Shown here one piece after another: positions 34,684 through 42,833 of a stretch of DNA of 64,000 nt (positions are counted from its first letter, which is position 1; the number at the start of each line of letters is the position of its first letter). This stretch comes from an uncultured Brevibacillus sp. (GTDB lineage Bacteria > Bacillota > Bacilli > Brevibacillales > Brevibacillaceae): the NCBI RefSeq assembly GCF_947502445.1, contig NZ_CANMZW010000026.1:17051-81050 (forward strand). Direction: 5' to 3'. The notes under the pieces were generated by a model. It had not been told where the DNA came from and searched no databases. It worked only from the letters and a program-made list of their open reading frames with translations. A program made the position numbers and the translations under genes.

Positions 34684-35313
34684 CTAACCTAAATTATGTG
34701 TGTGTACATAGATCGCCGCCTGTGTGCGGTCCTCTACGTTTAGTTTTGCCAAAATGTTGCTTACGTGGGTTTTTACCGTCTTGATCCCAATAATGAGCTC
34801 ATCGGCAATTTCCTGATTGGATTTGCCCTGGCCGATTAGCCCTAGCACCTCTAGCTCACGTGGTGTCAGCTGTTCATGCGGATGCGCTTCCTGTCCATGA
34901 CGGAAACGCGCCATGATTTTGCCGGCAACCCGTGATTCCAGTACAGGCTCTCCTGCTACCGCAGAACGGATCGCTTTGACAATCTCGGCCGCACGCGAGG
35001 TTTTGAGCAAATAACTAAAGGCACCAGCCTCGATGACAGGATATACCTTCTCATCGTCGATAAAGCTCGTAAGTACGATCACCTTGCTGGAAGGACAAGC
35101 GTCGCGAATCCGTCTGGTCGCTTCTACACCACCGATGCCTTCCATCACCAGATCCATCAATACAACGTCCGGACGCAATTCAATCGTCATCCGAACGCCT
35201 TCTTCCCCGCTGCCTGCTTCCGCCACGACTTCGATATCGTCCTCAGTTGAAAGATAGGCAGCCAGTCCCATCCGTACCATTTCATGATCATCAACAAGTA
35301 ATACCCGAATCAC
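34684..35313 (-). CDS. liaR: LiaR-type response regulator (NarL family)
   Basis: A 209-residue response regulator: receiver domain with VLLVDDHEMVRMG and the phospho-acceptor in VVLMDLVMEG, then a LuxR/GerE helix-turn-helix (LTPRELEVLGLIGQGKSNQEIADEL...TVKTHVSNILAKL). The long identity with B. subtilis LiaR (SFIDDxKVYPVIEAGAFSYLLKTS) and the gene order behind liaF and liaS fix the name. The GTG at 35313 gives MIRVLLVDDHE as in LiaR. It activates the envelope-stress genes liaI/liaH. Confidence 0.93.
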   Translation of the reverse strand: MIRVLLVDDHEMVRMGLAAYLSTEDDIEVVAEAGSGEEGVRMTIELRPDVVLMDLVMEGIGGVEATRRIRDACPSSKVIVLTSFIDDEKVYPVIEAGAFSYLLKTSRAAEIVKAIRSAVAGEPVLESRVAGKIMARFRHGQEAHPHEQLTPRELEVLGLIGQGKSNQEIADELIIGIKTVKTHVSNILAKLNVEDRTQAAIYVHTHNLG

Positions 35314-35321
35314 AAAAGATC

Positions 35322-36470
35322 TCACCCTTCCCGTTCTGCCTGTGACATCAGGGGAATCCGCACCTCGATTTGCGTTCCCTTGCCTATCGCTGAATAAATC
35401 TCCATCGAGCCGCCTACCTCTGCAACCCGTTCCTGCATGCTGCGCAAACCATAGGACGTCAGCTTATCTCCATCCGGATCAAAACCAACCCCGTCATCTG
35501 ACACCCGCATGCGAACCTGCTCTTGCAGAGTAAACAGTTTAACGGTAATCAGGTTGGCTCTGGCATGCCTCAGCGTATTGGAGAGCGATTCCTGCAGAAT
35601 TCGGAACAGATGATCCTCAATTCCACTCGGCAAGCCTTCGACGTCTTCGATTTCCCACGTCAGCTCCATCGTATTTTTACGTGTGAGCTCATCTAAAAGT
35701 TCCAAAATGGCTTCCTTCAACGTTTTGTTTTGCAAAGTCGCCGGGCGAAGATGCAACAGGAGCGCCCTCATCTCCGCCTGTGCTGCGGCTGCCATTTCTT
35801 CAACCAATTCAATTTGCTGGCTGGCGCGCTGCGGATTTTTTTCGACCAGCCGCTTCATCGCTGCTGTGGTCATCGCAATGGCAAACAGCTGTTGACTGAC
35901 CGCATCATGCAGCTCACGCGCCAGACGTTGCCTTTCCTCCGTCACGGCTGCATGCTTCAGCTGTTCGGCAAGTGCCGCATTCGAATTAGAAAGGCGCTGT
36001 AAGGATGCCACCTGCTCTTCCCATTGGGAAGCAAGCCTGTTTAATTGCCAGCCGAGCTCTCCTACCTCATCGACTCCAAGCTCCGGTACACGGTACGATA
36101 ACATTCCCCGCCCCAGCTTCATTGCCGCTTCGCCCAAAACAAACAGTCTCTTTTTCAAGAGGTTCCCACCGATATAAGAGATGATCAGGGCGACAATCAA
36201 TCCGGCTGGCAATGAAATAATAAAGGCCACTAGCTGAATCAGCCAATCTGGGTCTGGGGATAATAGTGACCCTCTGTTGTCACCTAGCCAGAGCACGATT
36301 TGGGGATCATGGATGATCTTGAAATACCACTGATGGATACTGGGATCGTTTCTCCACTGAAAGTAGAGCGAAAAGAAACAAATAAATGCTATCACGATTG
36401 CACTGACGGCCATTGTTACACCGTAGCGCACATACTGCCATTGTATACTTGCCAACCGCTGTCGACGCAT
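35322..36470 (-). CDS. liaS: LiaS-type sensor histidine kinase
   Basis: A 382-residue HisKA_3 kinase with two membrane helices (about 15-37 and 77-100), a HAMP linker, the phospho-acceptor histidine in RQRLARELHDAVSQQL, and ATPase motifs ESLSNTLRHA and VSDDGVGFDP. The intracellular-loop sensor layout and the order F-S-R correspond to LiaS, which responds to lipid II-cycle inhibitors. The preceding liaF ends 13 bases upstream. The stop overlaps the liaR ribosome site. Confidence 0.92.
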   Translation of the reverse strand: MRRQRLASIQWQYVRYGVTMAVSAIVIAFICFFSLYFQWRNDPSIHQWYFKIIHDPQIVLWLGDNRGSLLSPDPDWLIQLVAFIISLPAGLIVALIISYIGGNLLKKRLFVLGEAAMKLGRGMLSYRVPELGVDEVGELGWQLNRLASQWEEQVASLQRLSNSNAALAEQLKHAAVTEERQRLARELHDAVSQQLFAIAMTTAAMKRLVEKNPQRASQQIELVEEMAAAAQAEMRALLLHLRPATLQNKTLKEAILELLDELTRKNTMELTWEIEDVEGLPSGIEDHLFRILQESLSNTLRHARANLITVKLFTLQEQVRMRVSDDGVGFDPDGDKLTSYGLRSMQERVAEVGGSMEIYSAIGKGTQIEVRIPLMSQAEREG

Positions 36471-36483
36471 CCGCCAGTACCTC

Positions 36484-37359
36484 CTAGATGTACTTGACTT
36501 TTATATCGCCGACTAGCAGCGAGATATGCAAATTTACTTTATGCACCGCCTGATCATAATGATCAGAACGAATCATCAGGCTTCGATTGACTCCGCCCTG
36601 GCGGTGACTGAACACTTCCAGATCACCAACCGTGAGCTCCGCTGATACTAAAACGGGCAGATCGACAGGGACGTAGATCGTAACGTCGCCAACCCACCCC
36701 TCCACTATGAGAAGCGCTTCCTCTTTCATCAGCATAGCCCGAGACAAGTCAATCACAACATCGCCAATGCCATGCCATACATGCAATTGGCTCAGCTCGA
36801 ACCTGCCCGAAGTCAGGTGAAAATCGCCAATCAGCGAGCTGCGGGAATCTTTCGGCAACATGCGGTCCCGATGAACGGTCGAACCATCCTTGTCCGCTGC
36901 CTTCGCACCGGGTGGTCTCCATTTTGTCCAGCTTTCACTCTGCCCTTTAGACTCATCGGCTATCCCTTCATCACCAGGCATCGACTCAGGCTGGAAGTCG
37001 AGATCCTCCTTTGCAAGCACTGTATCCCTTTTTGGGAGCGGTCCCTTTTGCCGCGTTCTGCCCCGCACCAAGCGGAAGCCGAAGTAAATAAAGACGAAGG
37101 GTACTGCTAGTCGAAACAAATCATCTATACCAATGCTAAACCACATTTCGAGAGCGATGATCGTACCCAGACTGATCAATATGCCGCCGCCGATCCGATT
37201 GTTCTGCTTCCACAACCGTGCCCCAAAGTACACCAAGAGCATCGGCCACAGATCAAACAGACCGAACGTGATTATATGCAACCCATTTAACAAAAGGCCA
37301 ATCCCAGTCAAAATGATCAGGACACCAGCCAACATTTTGTGCAAGCGGGACAATTTCAC
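36484..37359 (-). CDS. liaF: LiaF, membrane inhibitor of the Lia two-component system
   Basis: A 291-residue protein with about four N-terminal membrane helices in the first 97 residues, a charged linker, and a C-terminal beta-repeat domain (HVWHGIGDVVIDLSRA...EGWVGDVTIYVPVDLPV...VGDIKVKYI). This is the LiaF/DUF2154 layout; LiaF keeps LiaRS off in the absence of stress. Followed directly by liaS. Confidence 0.9.
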   Translation of the reverse strand: MKLSRLHKMLAGVLIILTGIGLLLNGLHIITFGLFDLWPMLLVYFGARLWKQNNRIGGGILISLGTIIALEMWFSIGIDDLFRLAVPFVFIYFGFRLVRGRTRQKGPLPKRDTVLAKEDLDFQPESMPGDEGIADESKGQSESWTKWRPPGAKAADKDGSTVHRDRMLPKDSRSSLIGDFHLTSGRFELSQLHVWHGIGDVVIDLSRAMLMKEEALLIVEGWVGDVTIYVPVDLPVLVSAELTVGDLEVFSHRQGGVNRSLMIRSDHYDQAVHKVNLHISLLVGDIKVKYI

Positions 37360-37373
37360 AGAAGTCTCCTCTC

Positions 37374-37952
37374 TTACGCCCCATGCCGATCGTTTTCACT
37401 CTGACCGTTACGACATGTATAAATGAATGCAGGTGGTATATTCAGCAAGGTAAAGCTGGTCTCTACCCTGGAAAAACGTGCCTGCAGCTCAGCTTGGAGT
37501 TGTAGCGAATATTGGAATGTAATGAACAGCCCGCCTGGTTTCAGCACGGATTGGACTTCATTCAAAATGTCTGTCCGTAGCTCTTGCGGAAAGTTGGCAA
37601 AAGGCAGCCCTGATATAATCACATCTGCCTGCGCAAGTTTTAATTCCTCCAAGTAATCCCGTAGTCTCGTTGCTTCCTCCATGATCGGAATCTCCGGAAA
37701 TCGGGAGTGCAGCATCGACCGAAACTGGGAGTCGCGCTCAACAAGCACATAATGGGTATCGGGACGTATATTTTCATAAATCGCTTGCGTAAAAGCACCC
37801 GTGCCTGGCCCCAGCTCAAGTATGACATCGGTGGAAGCCCAATTAACACCTTCCAGCATACGTGCACGTAAAAACCGAGAGCTGGGAATAACGCTGCCGA
37901 CACGACCGGGCTCAGCGATAAACCGTCGCAAAAAGACCAAGAAGTCTACCAA
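37374..37952 (-). CDS. class I SAM-dependent methyltransferase inside the lia locus
   Basis: A 192-residue methyltransferase with motif I VILELGPGTGAFTQ near residue 42, DVIISGLPFANFP (motif IV-like) and PGGLFITFQYS. The pattern resembles phospholipid or rRNA-adenine N-methyltransferases of the PmtA/KsgA-like group. It lies between liaH and liaF with only 14 bases to liaF, so it is in the regulatory part of the operon. A role in membrane lipid methylation under envelope stress is an attractive inference; substrate unproven. Confidence 0.82.
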   Translation of the reverse strand: MVDFLVFLRRFIAEPGRVGSVIPSSRFLRARMLEGVNWASTDVILELGPGTGAFTQAIYENIRPDTHYVLVERDSQFRSMLHSRFPEIPIMEEATRLRDYLEELKLAQADVIISGLPFANFPQELRTDILNEVQSVLKPGGLFITFQYSLQLQAELQARFSRVETSFTLLNIPPAFIYTCRNGQSENDRHGA

Positions 37953-37974
37953 GAATTGTACCTCCTAGGGGGAA

Positions 37975-38000
37975 AAGCAGCCTGAAATCCAGGCTGCCTA
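37975..38000 (-). terminator. attenuating terminator between liaH and downstream lia genes
   Basis: Minus strand: GCAGCCTG-GATTT-CAGGCTGC, perfect, followed by TTTTCCCCC. It should let most liaI-liaH transcripts end here while some reads on into the methyltransferase and liaFSR, like the leaky terminator after B. subtilis liaH. Confidence 0.75.
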
Positions 38001-38045
38001 GTTGCCACACTTTATTCTACACCTGGTCCCCTAGTTCCTGTCCGC

Positions 38046-38747
38046 TTAGGACTGCTCTGGTTTTTGGACCGGTGCTTTTTTCTCTTGCAATGAGGCTTTG
38101 ATGTTTGCAAGTTCGGAATCGAGATCATCCTTCTCCAGCTGGGACAAGGCATTCTCCCATCCATAACCTACATTGGAACCGCGCCATTGTCCACTCATTT
38201 GTGCCTCTGCTTCCATGCGCATAACCTTTTCTTCCATCCTTGCAAAGCCGCGGCCAGCTGTTTGGTTGCCAATACCTACAACCGCTTGATTTACTTGTTT
38301 TTGTGTACGAGCAACTTGGGCACGCGCCATCAGTGTGAATTTTTTAGCGCGCATTTTATAGAACTCTTCTTTCAGCTCAGCAAGCTTCTCACGCATTTGC
38401 GCTGCAGCTTCTGAAGCCGACAAGTAGAGGGTTTCGTATTCTGCTGCACGTTCTTCATACTGCTTTTTGTCTGCCAAAGCGCGGCGAGCTAGCTCATCTT
38501 CGCCTTCGGTCAGTGCCAGCTTCACCTGGCGATCACGTTTTTCGATCAGTGCGTTGGCCTCATCCAGCTGCTGGCGGAATTTCTTTTCCAGGGCAACCTG
38601 GCGGGCTACCGCTACTTCAACCTGTCCAATTTCTACTTCCATGTCACGCATGTACTGGTTCAGCATCACTACCGGATCTTCCATCGAATCCAATGCATCA
38701 TTCACAGAAGCTACTGTCAGGTCACGCAAACGTCTAAAGATACTCAT
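38046..38747 (-). CDS. liaH: LiaH, PspA/IM30-family phage-shock protein
   Basis: A 233-residue, almost wholly coiled-coil protein: FRRLRDLTVASVNDALDSMEDPVVMLNQYMRDME at the start is the PspA/Vipp1 signature. It forms large oligomers on the inner face of stressed membranes. It lies 68 bases downstream of the small liaI-like gene and is followed by an attenuator hairpin. Confidence 0.92.
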   Translation of the reverse strand: MSIFRRLRDLTVASVNDALDSMEDPVVMLNQYMRDMEVEIGQVEVAVARQVALEKKFRQQLDEANALIEKRDRQVKLALTEGEDELARRALADKKQYEERAAEYETLYLSASEAAAQMREKLAELKEEFYKMRAKKFTLMARAQVARTQKQVNQAVVGIGNQTAGRGFARMEEKVMRMEAEAQMSGQWRGSNVGYGWENALSQLEKDDLDSELANIKASLQEKKAPVQKPEQS

Positions 38748-38814
38748 TTTTTATTTCCTCCTCATCATATCACATCATATAGTTTCAACCAAAAGCCACA
38801 TTCGACAAAGTTAC

Positions 38815-39219
38815 TTACGGCTGGCGTCTGTTCACTCTTTTTTCCCAGTCATCCAACGTATCTTCTTTTAATACTCCTTGTGCCCACTGACGCTCCCAAG
38901 CTGGTGGTGCTTCTTTTTGTTCTGGCCGCGGACGCAATAGGCGGTATCCCAAATAGATAACCCCTATGGCCAAGATGCTGTGGAACAAGAGGTGCAGCTT
39001 CCCAAACAGCATCAACAGCCCGAACAGGAAGACAATTACTCCCCAAAAGCGTGAGCCCGAATTACCCATTACTTTGCGAGCTCCGTACAGCATGATTACT
39101 GAAGGAATCAACACGCCAATCAAGTCGCCGCTGTCGATTCCCAGTTGGTCCAACAGAACCAACCCGCCAATTAGCAGCAGAACCAGCCCGAGTAGTATCT
39201 TTCCAGACCGTTCGCTCAT
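38815..39219 (-). CDS. liaI: LiaI-like small membrane protein
   Basis: A 134-residue protein with three to four hydrophobic segments (about 7-25, 33-46, 58-70, 75-90) and a polar C-terminal tail rich in Arg/Glu. The composition (LLLIGGLVLLDQLGI) matches LiaI/LiaF-type transmembrane domains (DUF5668). ATG 39219 follows GGAGG at 7 bases. As first gene of the operon it lies where liaI does in B. subtilis, where it anchors LiaH at the membrane. It is longer than liaI there. Confidence 0.8.
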   Translation of the reverse strand: MSERSGKILLGLVLLLIGGLVLLDQLGIDSGDLIGVLIPSVIMLYGARKVMGNSGSRFWGVIVFLFGLLMLFGKLHLLFHSILAIGVIYLGYRLLRPRPEQKEAPPAWERQWAQGVLKEDTLDDWEKRVNRRQP

Positions 39220-39273
39220 CCTTTGCTTGCCTCCATTCGTTGTTGATGTGGTGCAGGTCGACCTTATGACCTT

Positions 39274-39341
39274 ATTGTAGCCCCGAGCATAGGCTCCCCA
39301 TAACGGGCGAGCGGTTGGTTTTTCCCTCCGTCCTTGGACGG
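39274..39341 (-). promoter_or_regulatory. liaI promoter with candidate LiaR operator
   Basis: Minus strand: a -10 box TACAAT (39274-39279) with a weak -35 (TATGGG, 17 bases upstream), and a perfect 14-base palindrome CCGTCCAAGGACGG at 39328-39341, about 50 bases further upstream. A weak -35 plus an upstream palindrome suits activation by LiaR; binding is not shown. Confidence 0.5.
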
Positions 39342-39532
39342 ATACTGCTTCCTGCTCCAATCGGACGAGCCTTGCAAAGCCTTGCAGAAACATGCCGAAT
39401 CATAGCTTGCATTACCTGGACAAAACGTTACGCCATCAGACAAAATATTGTGGCAAAAACGTGAACAAACCATCGAAAAAGAGGAAATAGTGGACAAGCG
39501 TAGAATCTGTGTTGGGTATGCGTGTAAAAAAA

Positions 39533-39658
39533 CATCGAAAATAGCCGAGTTCCGCCTGGCGGAAACGGGGGAACCAAGTTTTTGGGGTGAATGGCTGTGT
39601 ATCACGGCAGTCTAGGGCGTCCTTTCGACCGAACCCTTCAGCTAACCTCGTAGGCTCA
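39533..39658 (+). promoter_or_regulatory. c-di-AMP riboswitch (ydaO/yuaA type)
   Basis: The leader contains the conserved blocks of the ydaO-yuaA riboswitch in order: GCCGAGTTCCGCC near 39544, ACGGGGGAACCAA, TTTGGGGTGAAT, GGGCGTCC, and the strongly diagnostic 3' block GAACCCTTCAGCTAACCTCGTAGGC (39631-39655; first 20 bases are enough to recognise it). The downstream gene is an NlpC/P60 cell-wall enzyme, the usual target. No separate terminator is visible between it and the ribosome site, so it may act on translation or by a hairpin I cannot fold by eye. Confidence 0.9.
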
Positions 39659-39676
39659 TGGAAGGAGCAGTTTCTT

Positions 39677-40204
39677 TTGCGCAAGTTGGTAGTATCTTTT
39701 ATTATGGCTGGATTGCTGGCGATGGGAGCCGGTGCTGCACAGGCTGCTGAAAGCACATCTTTGAATGATGTGGTAAGTGATCTGTACGGCGTTCCTTACA
39801 AATCGTCCGGTACATCCAAAAAGGGCTTTGACTGCTCCGGTTTCACACGCTACGTATTTGATGCGTTAGGTGTAGACCTGCCTCACAATTCTGCGGCTCA
39901 ATATGAAGTAGGAGAATCCGTCGAGAAGAAAGACCTTCAACCCGGCGACCTCGTTTTCTTCAACACTAATGGACGCAGCATTTCTCATGTTGGCATCTAC
40001 ATCGGAAACGGCACATTCGTGCACTCGGAAACTGGCCGTGGCGTCGTCAACACCAAGTTGAACGATCCCTACTACTGGAGCAAGCGTTATGTAGGTGCAA
40101 AGCGCATCAACGCGCCTGTTCTGGAAGCAAAGGCTGAAAACCCGAAGAAGGAAAACGCGGTGCAAGCTGCATCGTTGCCGGAAGATCAAGCAACTAAAAA
40201 GTAG
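39677..40204 (+). CDS. secreted NlpC/P60 cell-wall peptidase
   Basis: A 175-residue secreted enzyme: TTG start 10 bases after GGAAGGAG, a signal peptide (1-23, MRKLVV...GAAQA), and an NlpC/P60 domain with Cys53 (FDCSGF), His104 (SHVGIYI) and His116 (FVHS). It cuts peptide bonds in peptidoglycan, probably D-Glu-meso-Dap links; there is no wall-binding domain. Its leader is a c-di-AMP riboswitch, so high c-di-AMP should reduce expression. It is divergent from the lia locus. Confidence 0.93.
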   Translation: MRKLVVSFIMAGLLAMGAGAAQAAESTSLNDVVSDLYGVPYKSSGTSKKGFDCSGFTRYVFDALGVDLPHNSAAQYEVGESVEKKDLQPGDLVFFNTNGRSISHVGIYIGNGTFVHSETGRGVVNTKLNDPYYWSKRYVGAKRINAPVLEAKAENPKKENAVQAASLPEDQATKK

Positions 40205-40220
40205 TTCGGCAAAAAAATAA

Positions 40221-40251
40221 GAGCCAGGGACTTCGCGTCTCTGGCTTTTTC
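40221..40251 (+). terminator. intrinsic terminator of the NlpC/P60 gene
   Basis: GCCAGGGAC and GTCTCTGGC around TTCGC, followed by TTTTT. Confidence 0.88.
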
Positions 40252-40427
40252 TGACGAAACTTAGTACCTGGTGTCATGAGGTGACCTCACTTATAAGTAT
40301 TTGATTATAGTGAGGGGCATACTTGCCTTTCCCTGGTCAAAGCATGTTATGATAGATAGACATGGTAAATAAATTTTTTCTGGGTGCTCGTTTCCATATT
40401 ATATAGAAGTAACTGGGGGTATAACCG

Positions 40428-41147
40428 GTGAAGGATCACATATTAATTGTCGATGACAACCTCGAGATTATTGAACTCTTAGAAGACATCTTGGAAAATG
40501 AAGGCTTTCAGGTGTCCTCAGCCGAAAATGGCGAAGATGCACTGCAGATGCTTAGCCAGGGCCATCGCCCGAATCTCATTCTGCTAGATATTATGATGCC
40601 GAATATGAGCGGCTATGAGCTCTGCTCCCAAATTCGCCGTGAGTGGGATTTGCCGATTCTGTTTCTAAGTGCAAAAGGAAAAGCTGTGGACAAGGTTGTA
40701 GGCTTTGAAATCGGTGCCGATGACTACATTACCAAGCCTTTCGATACGGAAGAGCTGCTTGCCCGTATTCGTGCCCATTTGCGCCGCTATGAGCGCATTC
40801 GCAAGCATACCGAAGAGCAGCCGGATAAAGAAGCTTCCAACTCTTCGATTACAGTCCTCAAATTTAAGGACCTGGAAATTCATAAAGAAACGTATTCTGT
40901 CTATGTCAGCAATGAAAAAATTGAGCTATCCACCAAGGAATTTCAATTGCTCACCTTCCTCGCAGAAAATGCCGGCATCGTGTTTACACGGGAGCAAATC
41001 TACGATCGTGTCTGGGGCTATGGCTATGGCTCGCTCAATACAGTGACCGTCCACATTAAAAACTTGCGTGAAAAGCTGGAGACGAACCGCCAGTTCATCA
41101 AGACACAATGGGGGACAGGCTACGTATTTATCGGGGAGAAGCAATAA
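40428..41147 (+). CDS. OmpR-family response regulator
   Basis: A 239-residue regulator: receiver domain with acidic pocket VDDN, phospho-acceptor in LILLDIMMPNMSG, and the switch Lys in YITKPFD; then a winged helix (ELSTKEFQLLTFL...REQIYDRVWGYGYGSLNTVTVHIKNLREKLE). GTG start. Its stop codon abuts the ATG of the histidine kinase, so the two form an operon. The closest general relatives are ResD/YkoG-type regulators; the stimulus is unknown. Confidence 0.9.
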   Translation: MKDHILIVDDNLEIIELLEDILENEGFQVSSAENGEDALQMLSQGHRPNLILLDIMMPNMSGYELCSQIRREWDLPILFLSAKGKAVDKVVGFEIGADDYITKPFDTEELLARIRAHLRRYERIRKHTEEQPDKEASNSSITVLKFKDLEIHKETYSVYVSNEKIELSTKEFQLLTFLAENAGIVFTREQIYDRVWGYGYGSLNTVTVHIKNLREKLETNRQFIKTQWGTGYVFIGEKQ

Positions 41148-42527
41148 ATGAGTTTGCGCAATAAACTGTTTCTTTCGTTTATCGCTTTGATCACGCTGAA
41201 TATCCTATTGTTCAAATTTGTCTTTCAGGACATCATTGTTGACCAGCTAAAAAATGACAGACACAATCAATATCAATATGAAAAGGAAGCAGCGGAAAAG
41301 GTTCGAGTCAATCAGTTATTGCGTACGAGCAATTTCAAGGACCCTACAGAGCGTCAGGAGCTGGAAAAGCAGCTGCCTGAGGACGTCATGTACCGCATGG
41401 TGATCAAGGACGTAAACGGCAATACGATCTTCAGCAAAACCTCGCAAGCTTATGATTTAAAGGTCCCTTCGTCCACTTCGAACCGGAGTTCCTCCAAAAA
41501 GGGGGACCTCAAGACGGTTGCAGAATATCACTTTCAGCAGGAGCCGCCTCGCGAAGGGGAAATCGTCATTTATTTTTACACAGACGACTATGACATCATG
41601 TCTACAACAGGTGTATCCATGATGCTTTGGTTTATTTACGGAAGCCTTGTGTTGGTCGGCCTGGTCCTACTCACTCTATTTGTCCGCTGGATTTTGCGCC
41701 CTGTGAGCGAGCTGTCACGTGTGACTCAGGAGATTCGCGGAGGAAAGCGACTCGTCTCATTTACCTACAAATCCCACGACGAGTTCGGTCAATTGTTTCG
41801 CTATTTCGGTGATATGGTGGATGAGCTGCGCTTTTCCGAGGAACGTCAATCTGAGATGATCGCCTCGATCGCCCACGACTTTCGTACACCGCTGACTACA
41901 ATCAAGGGATACGCTTCCTACATCGGCTCAGGACGCGTCACTGAGCTTGAGCGGATTCAGAAGCAGATGGGCAAAATCGAATTGAAAACGTCTGATCTGG
42001 AAAAGCTGCTGGACGAATTGCAGGACTTTAGCCAGCAAAGCACAGAAGTAAGGCTCAATATTAGCCGGATTCATGTAAAAGGGTTTTTGAAAGGGATCAT
42101 TGAAGACTATTTGACCCGCATCAAGGACGCAGGCCTCTCCTTCCAGTGGAAGCTGCGTGTTTCCAATGAGCTGCATATTGAGGCGGATGAAACAAAGCTG
42201 CGCCGGGTTATGGAAAACCTGCTCAACAACGCGATTTACTACAATAAGCCAGAAGGCTCTATCATGATTACCTGTGACCAGCGTGAAGGGCATGTGCTTT
42301 TCTCCGTGATTGATAAGGGTGAGGGCATCTCCAGTGAAGACCTGCCCAAAATATTCACCAAGTTTTATCGCGCAGAAAAGTCCCGCAACCGAAATAACGG
42401 TGGTACGGGACTTGGTTTGACAATCTCCCAGAGCATCGTCCGACGCCATGGTGGAGAACTAATGGTAAACAGTGAGCTCGGAGTCGGAAGCAGCTTTTCT
42501 TTCACGATTCCTTTTTACCACATTTAA
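41148..42527 (+). CDS. sensor histidine kinase
   Basis: A 459-residue membrane kinase: two membrane helices (about 7-28 and 158-182) enclosing an extracellular sensor domain of about 130 residues, a HAMP linker, phospho-acceptor His in SIAHDFRTPLTTIKGY, and ATPase boxes (N: MENLLNNAIYY; G1: IDKGEGIS; G2: GGTGLGLTISQSIV). Partner of the adjacent regulator. The extracellular domain has no recognised ligand-binding family. Confidence 0.9.
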   Translation: MSLRNKLFLSFIALITLNILLFKFVFQDIIVDQLKNDRHNQYQYEKEAAEKVRVNQLLRTSNFKDPTERQELEKQLPEDVMYRMVIKDVNGNTIFSKTSQAYDLKVPSSTSNRSSSKKGDLKTVAEYHFQQEPPREGEIVIYFYTDDYDIMSTTGVSMMLWFIYGSLVLVGLVLLTLFVRWILRPVSELSRVTQEIRGGKRLVSFTYKSHDEFGQLFRYFGDMVDELRFSEERQSEMIASIAHDFRTPLTTIKGYASYIGSGRVTELERIQKQMGKIELKTSDLEKLLDELQDFSQQSTEVRLNISRIHVKGFLKGIIEDYLTRIKDAGLSFQWKLRVSNELHIEADETKLRRVMENLLNNAIYYNKPEGSIMITCDQREGHVLFSVIDKGEGISSEDLPKIFTKFYRAEKSRNRNNGGTGLGLTISQSIVRRHGGELMVNSELGVGSSFSFTIPFYHI

Positions 42528-42645
42528 AATTTATATAGATTTATTCTCAGTTAATCTATTTTTTATTTTTCTCTGTTACATTATTACTTGTAAGCATGTT
42601 GCTTTCAGTGATAAATAACCCCCAGTTCGGTATCTGACACAACAC

Positions 42646-42680
42646 GGCATAACCCGTAGGTGAAAAGATGCCTTTTTTTT
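42646..42680 (+). terminator. possible terminator of the two-component operon
   Basis: GGCAT and ATGCC flank a 17-base loop and are followed by eight T. The stem is short, so confidence is limited. The 42531-42645 stretch before it is AT-rich and shows no gene. Confidence 0.45.
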
Positions 42681-42704
42681 GTCCAAAAATCCCCTTCCTT
42701 TTTT

Positions 42705-42833
42705 AACGTGCAAGAAAGTTTAAGTGCTTCAACGTATAAAAGCAATCTTGCTTAAACTTTCTGGAACGCATAAAAACCTTCCATTAAAACGCGGTCGCTC
42801 ATCTAAGAGGAGTCCTCGATAGTGGGTTTTTTT
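42705..42833 (+). ncRNA. structured intergenic element, copy A
   Basis: AACGTGCA is followed by a 12-base perfect stem (AGAAAGTTTAAG with CTTAAACTTTCT) whose loop holds a second TGCTT/AAGCA pair, then GGAACGCATAAAAACCTTCC, the core TAAAACGCGGTCGCTC, the small hairpin GAGG-AGT-CCTC inside CTCAT/GTGGG, and seven T. Copy B at 11268-11380 on the minus strand has the same parts. It lies between a kinase gene and a convergent P450 gene, outside both. A terminator-like 3' end suggests an RNA product. Confidence 0.6.
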
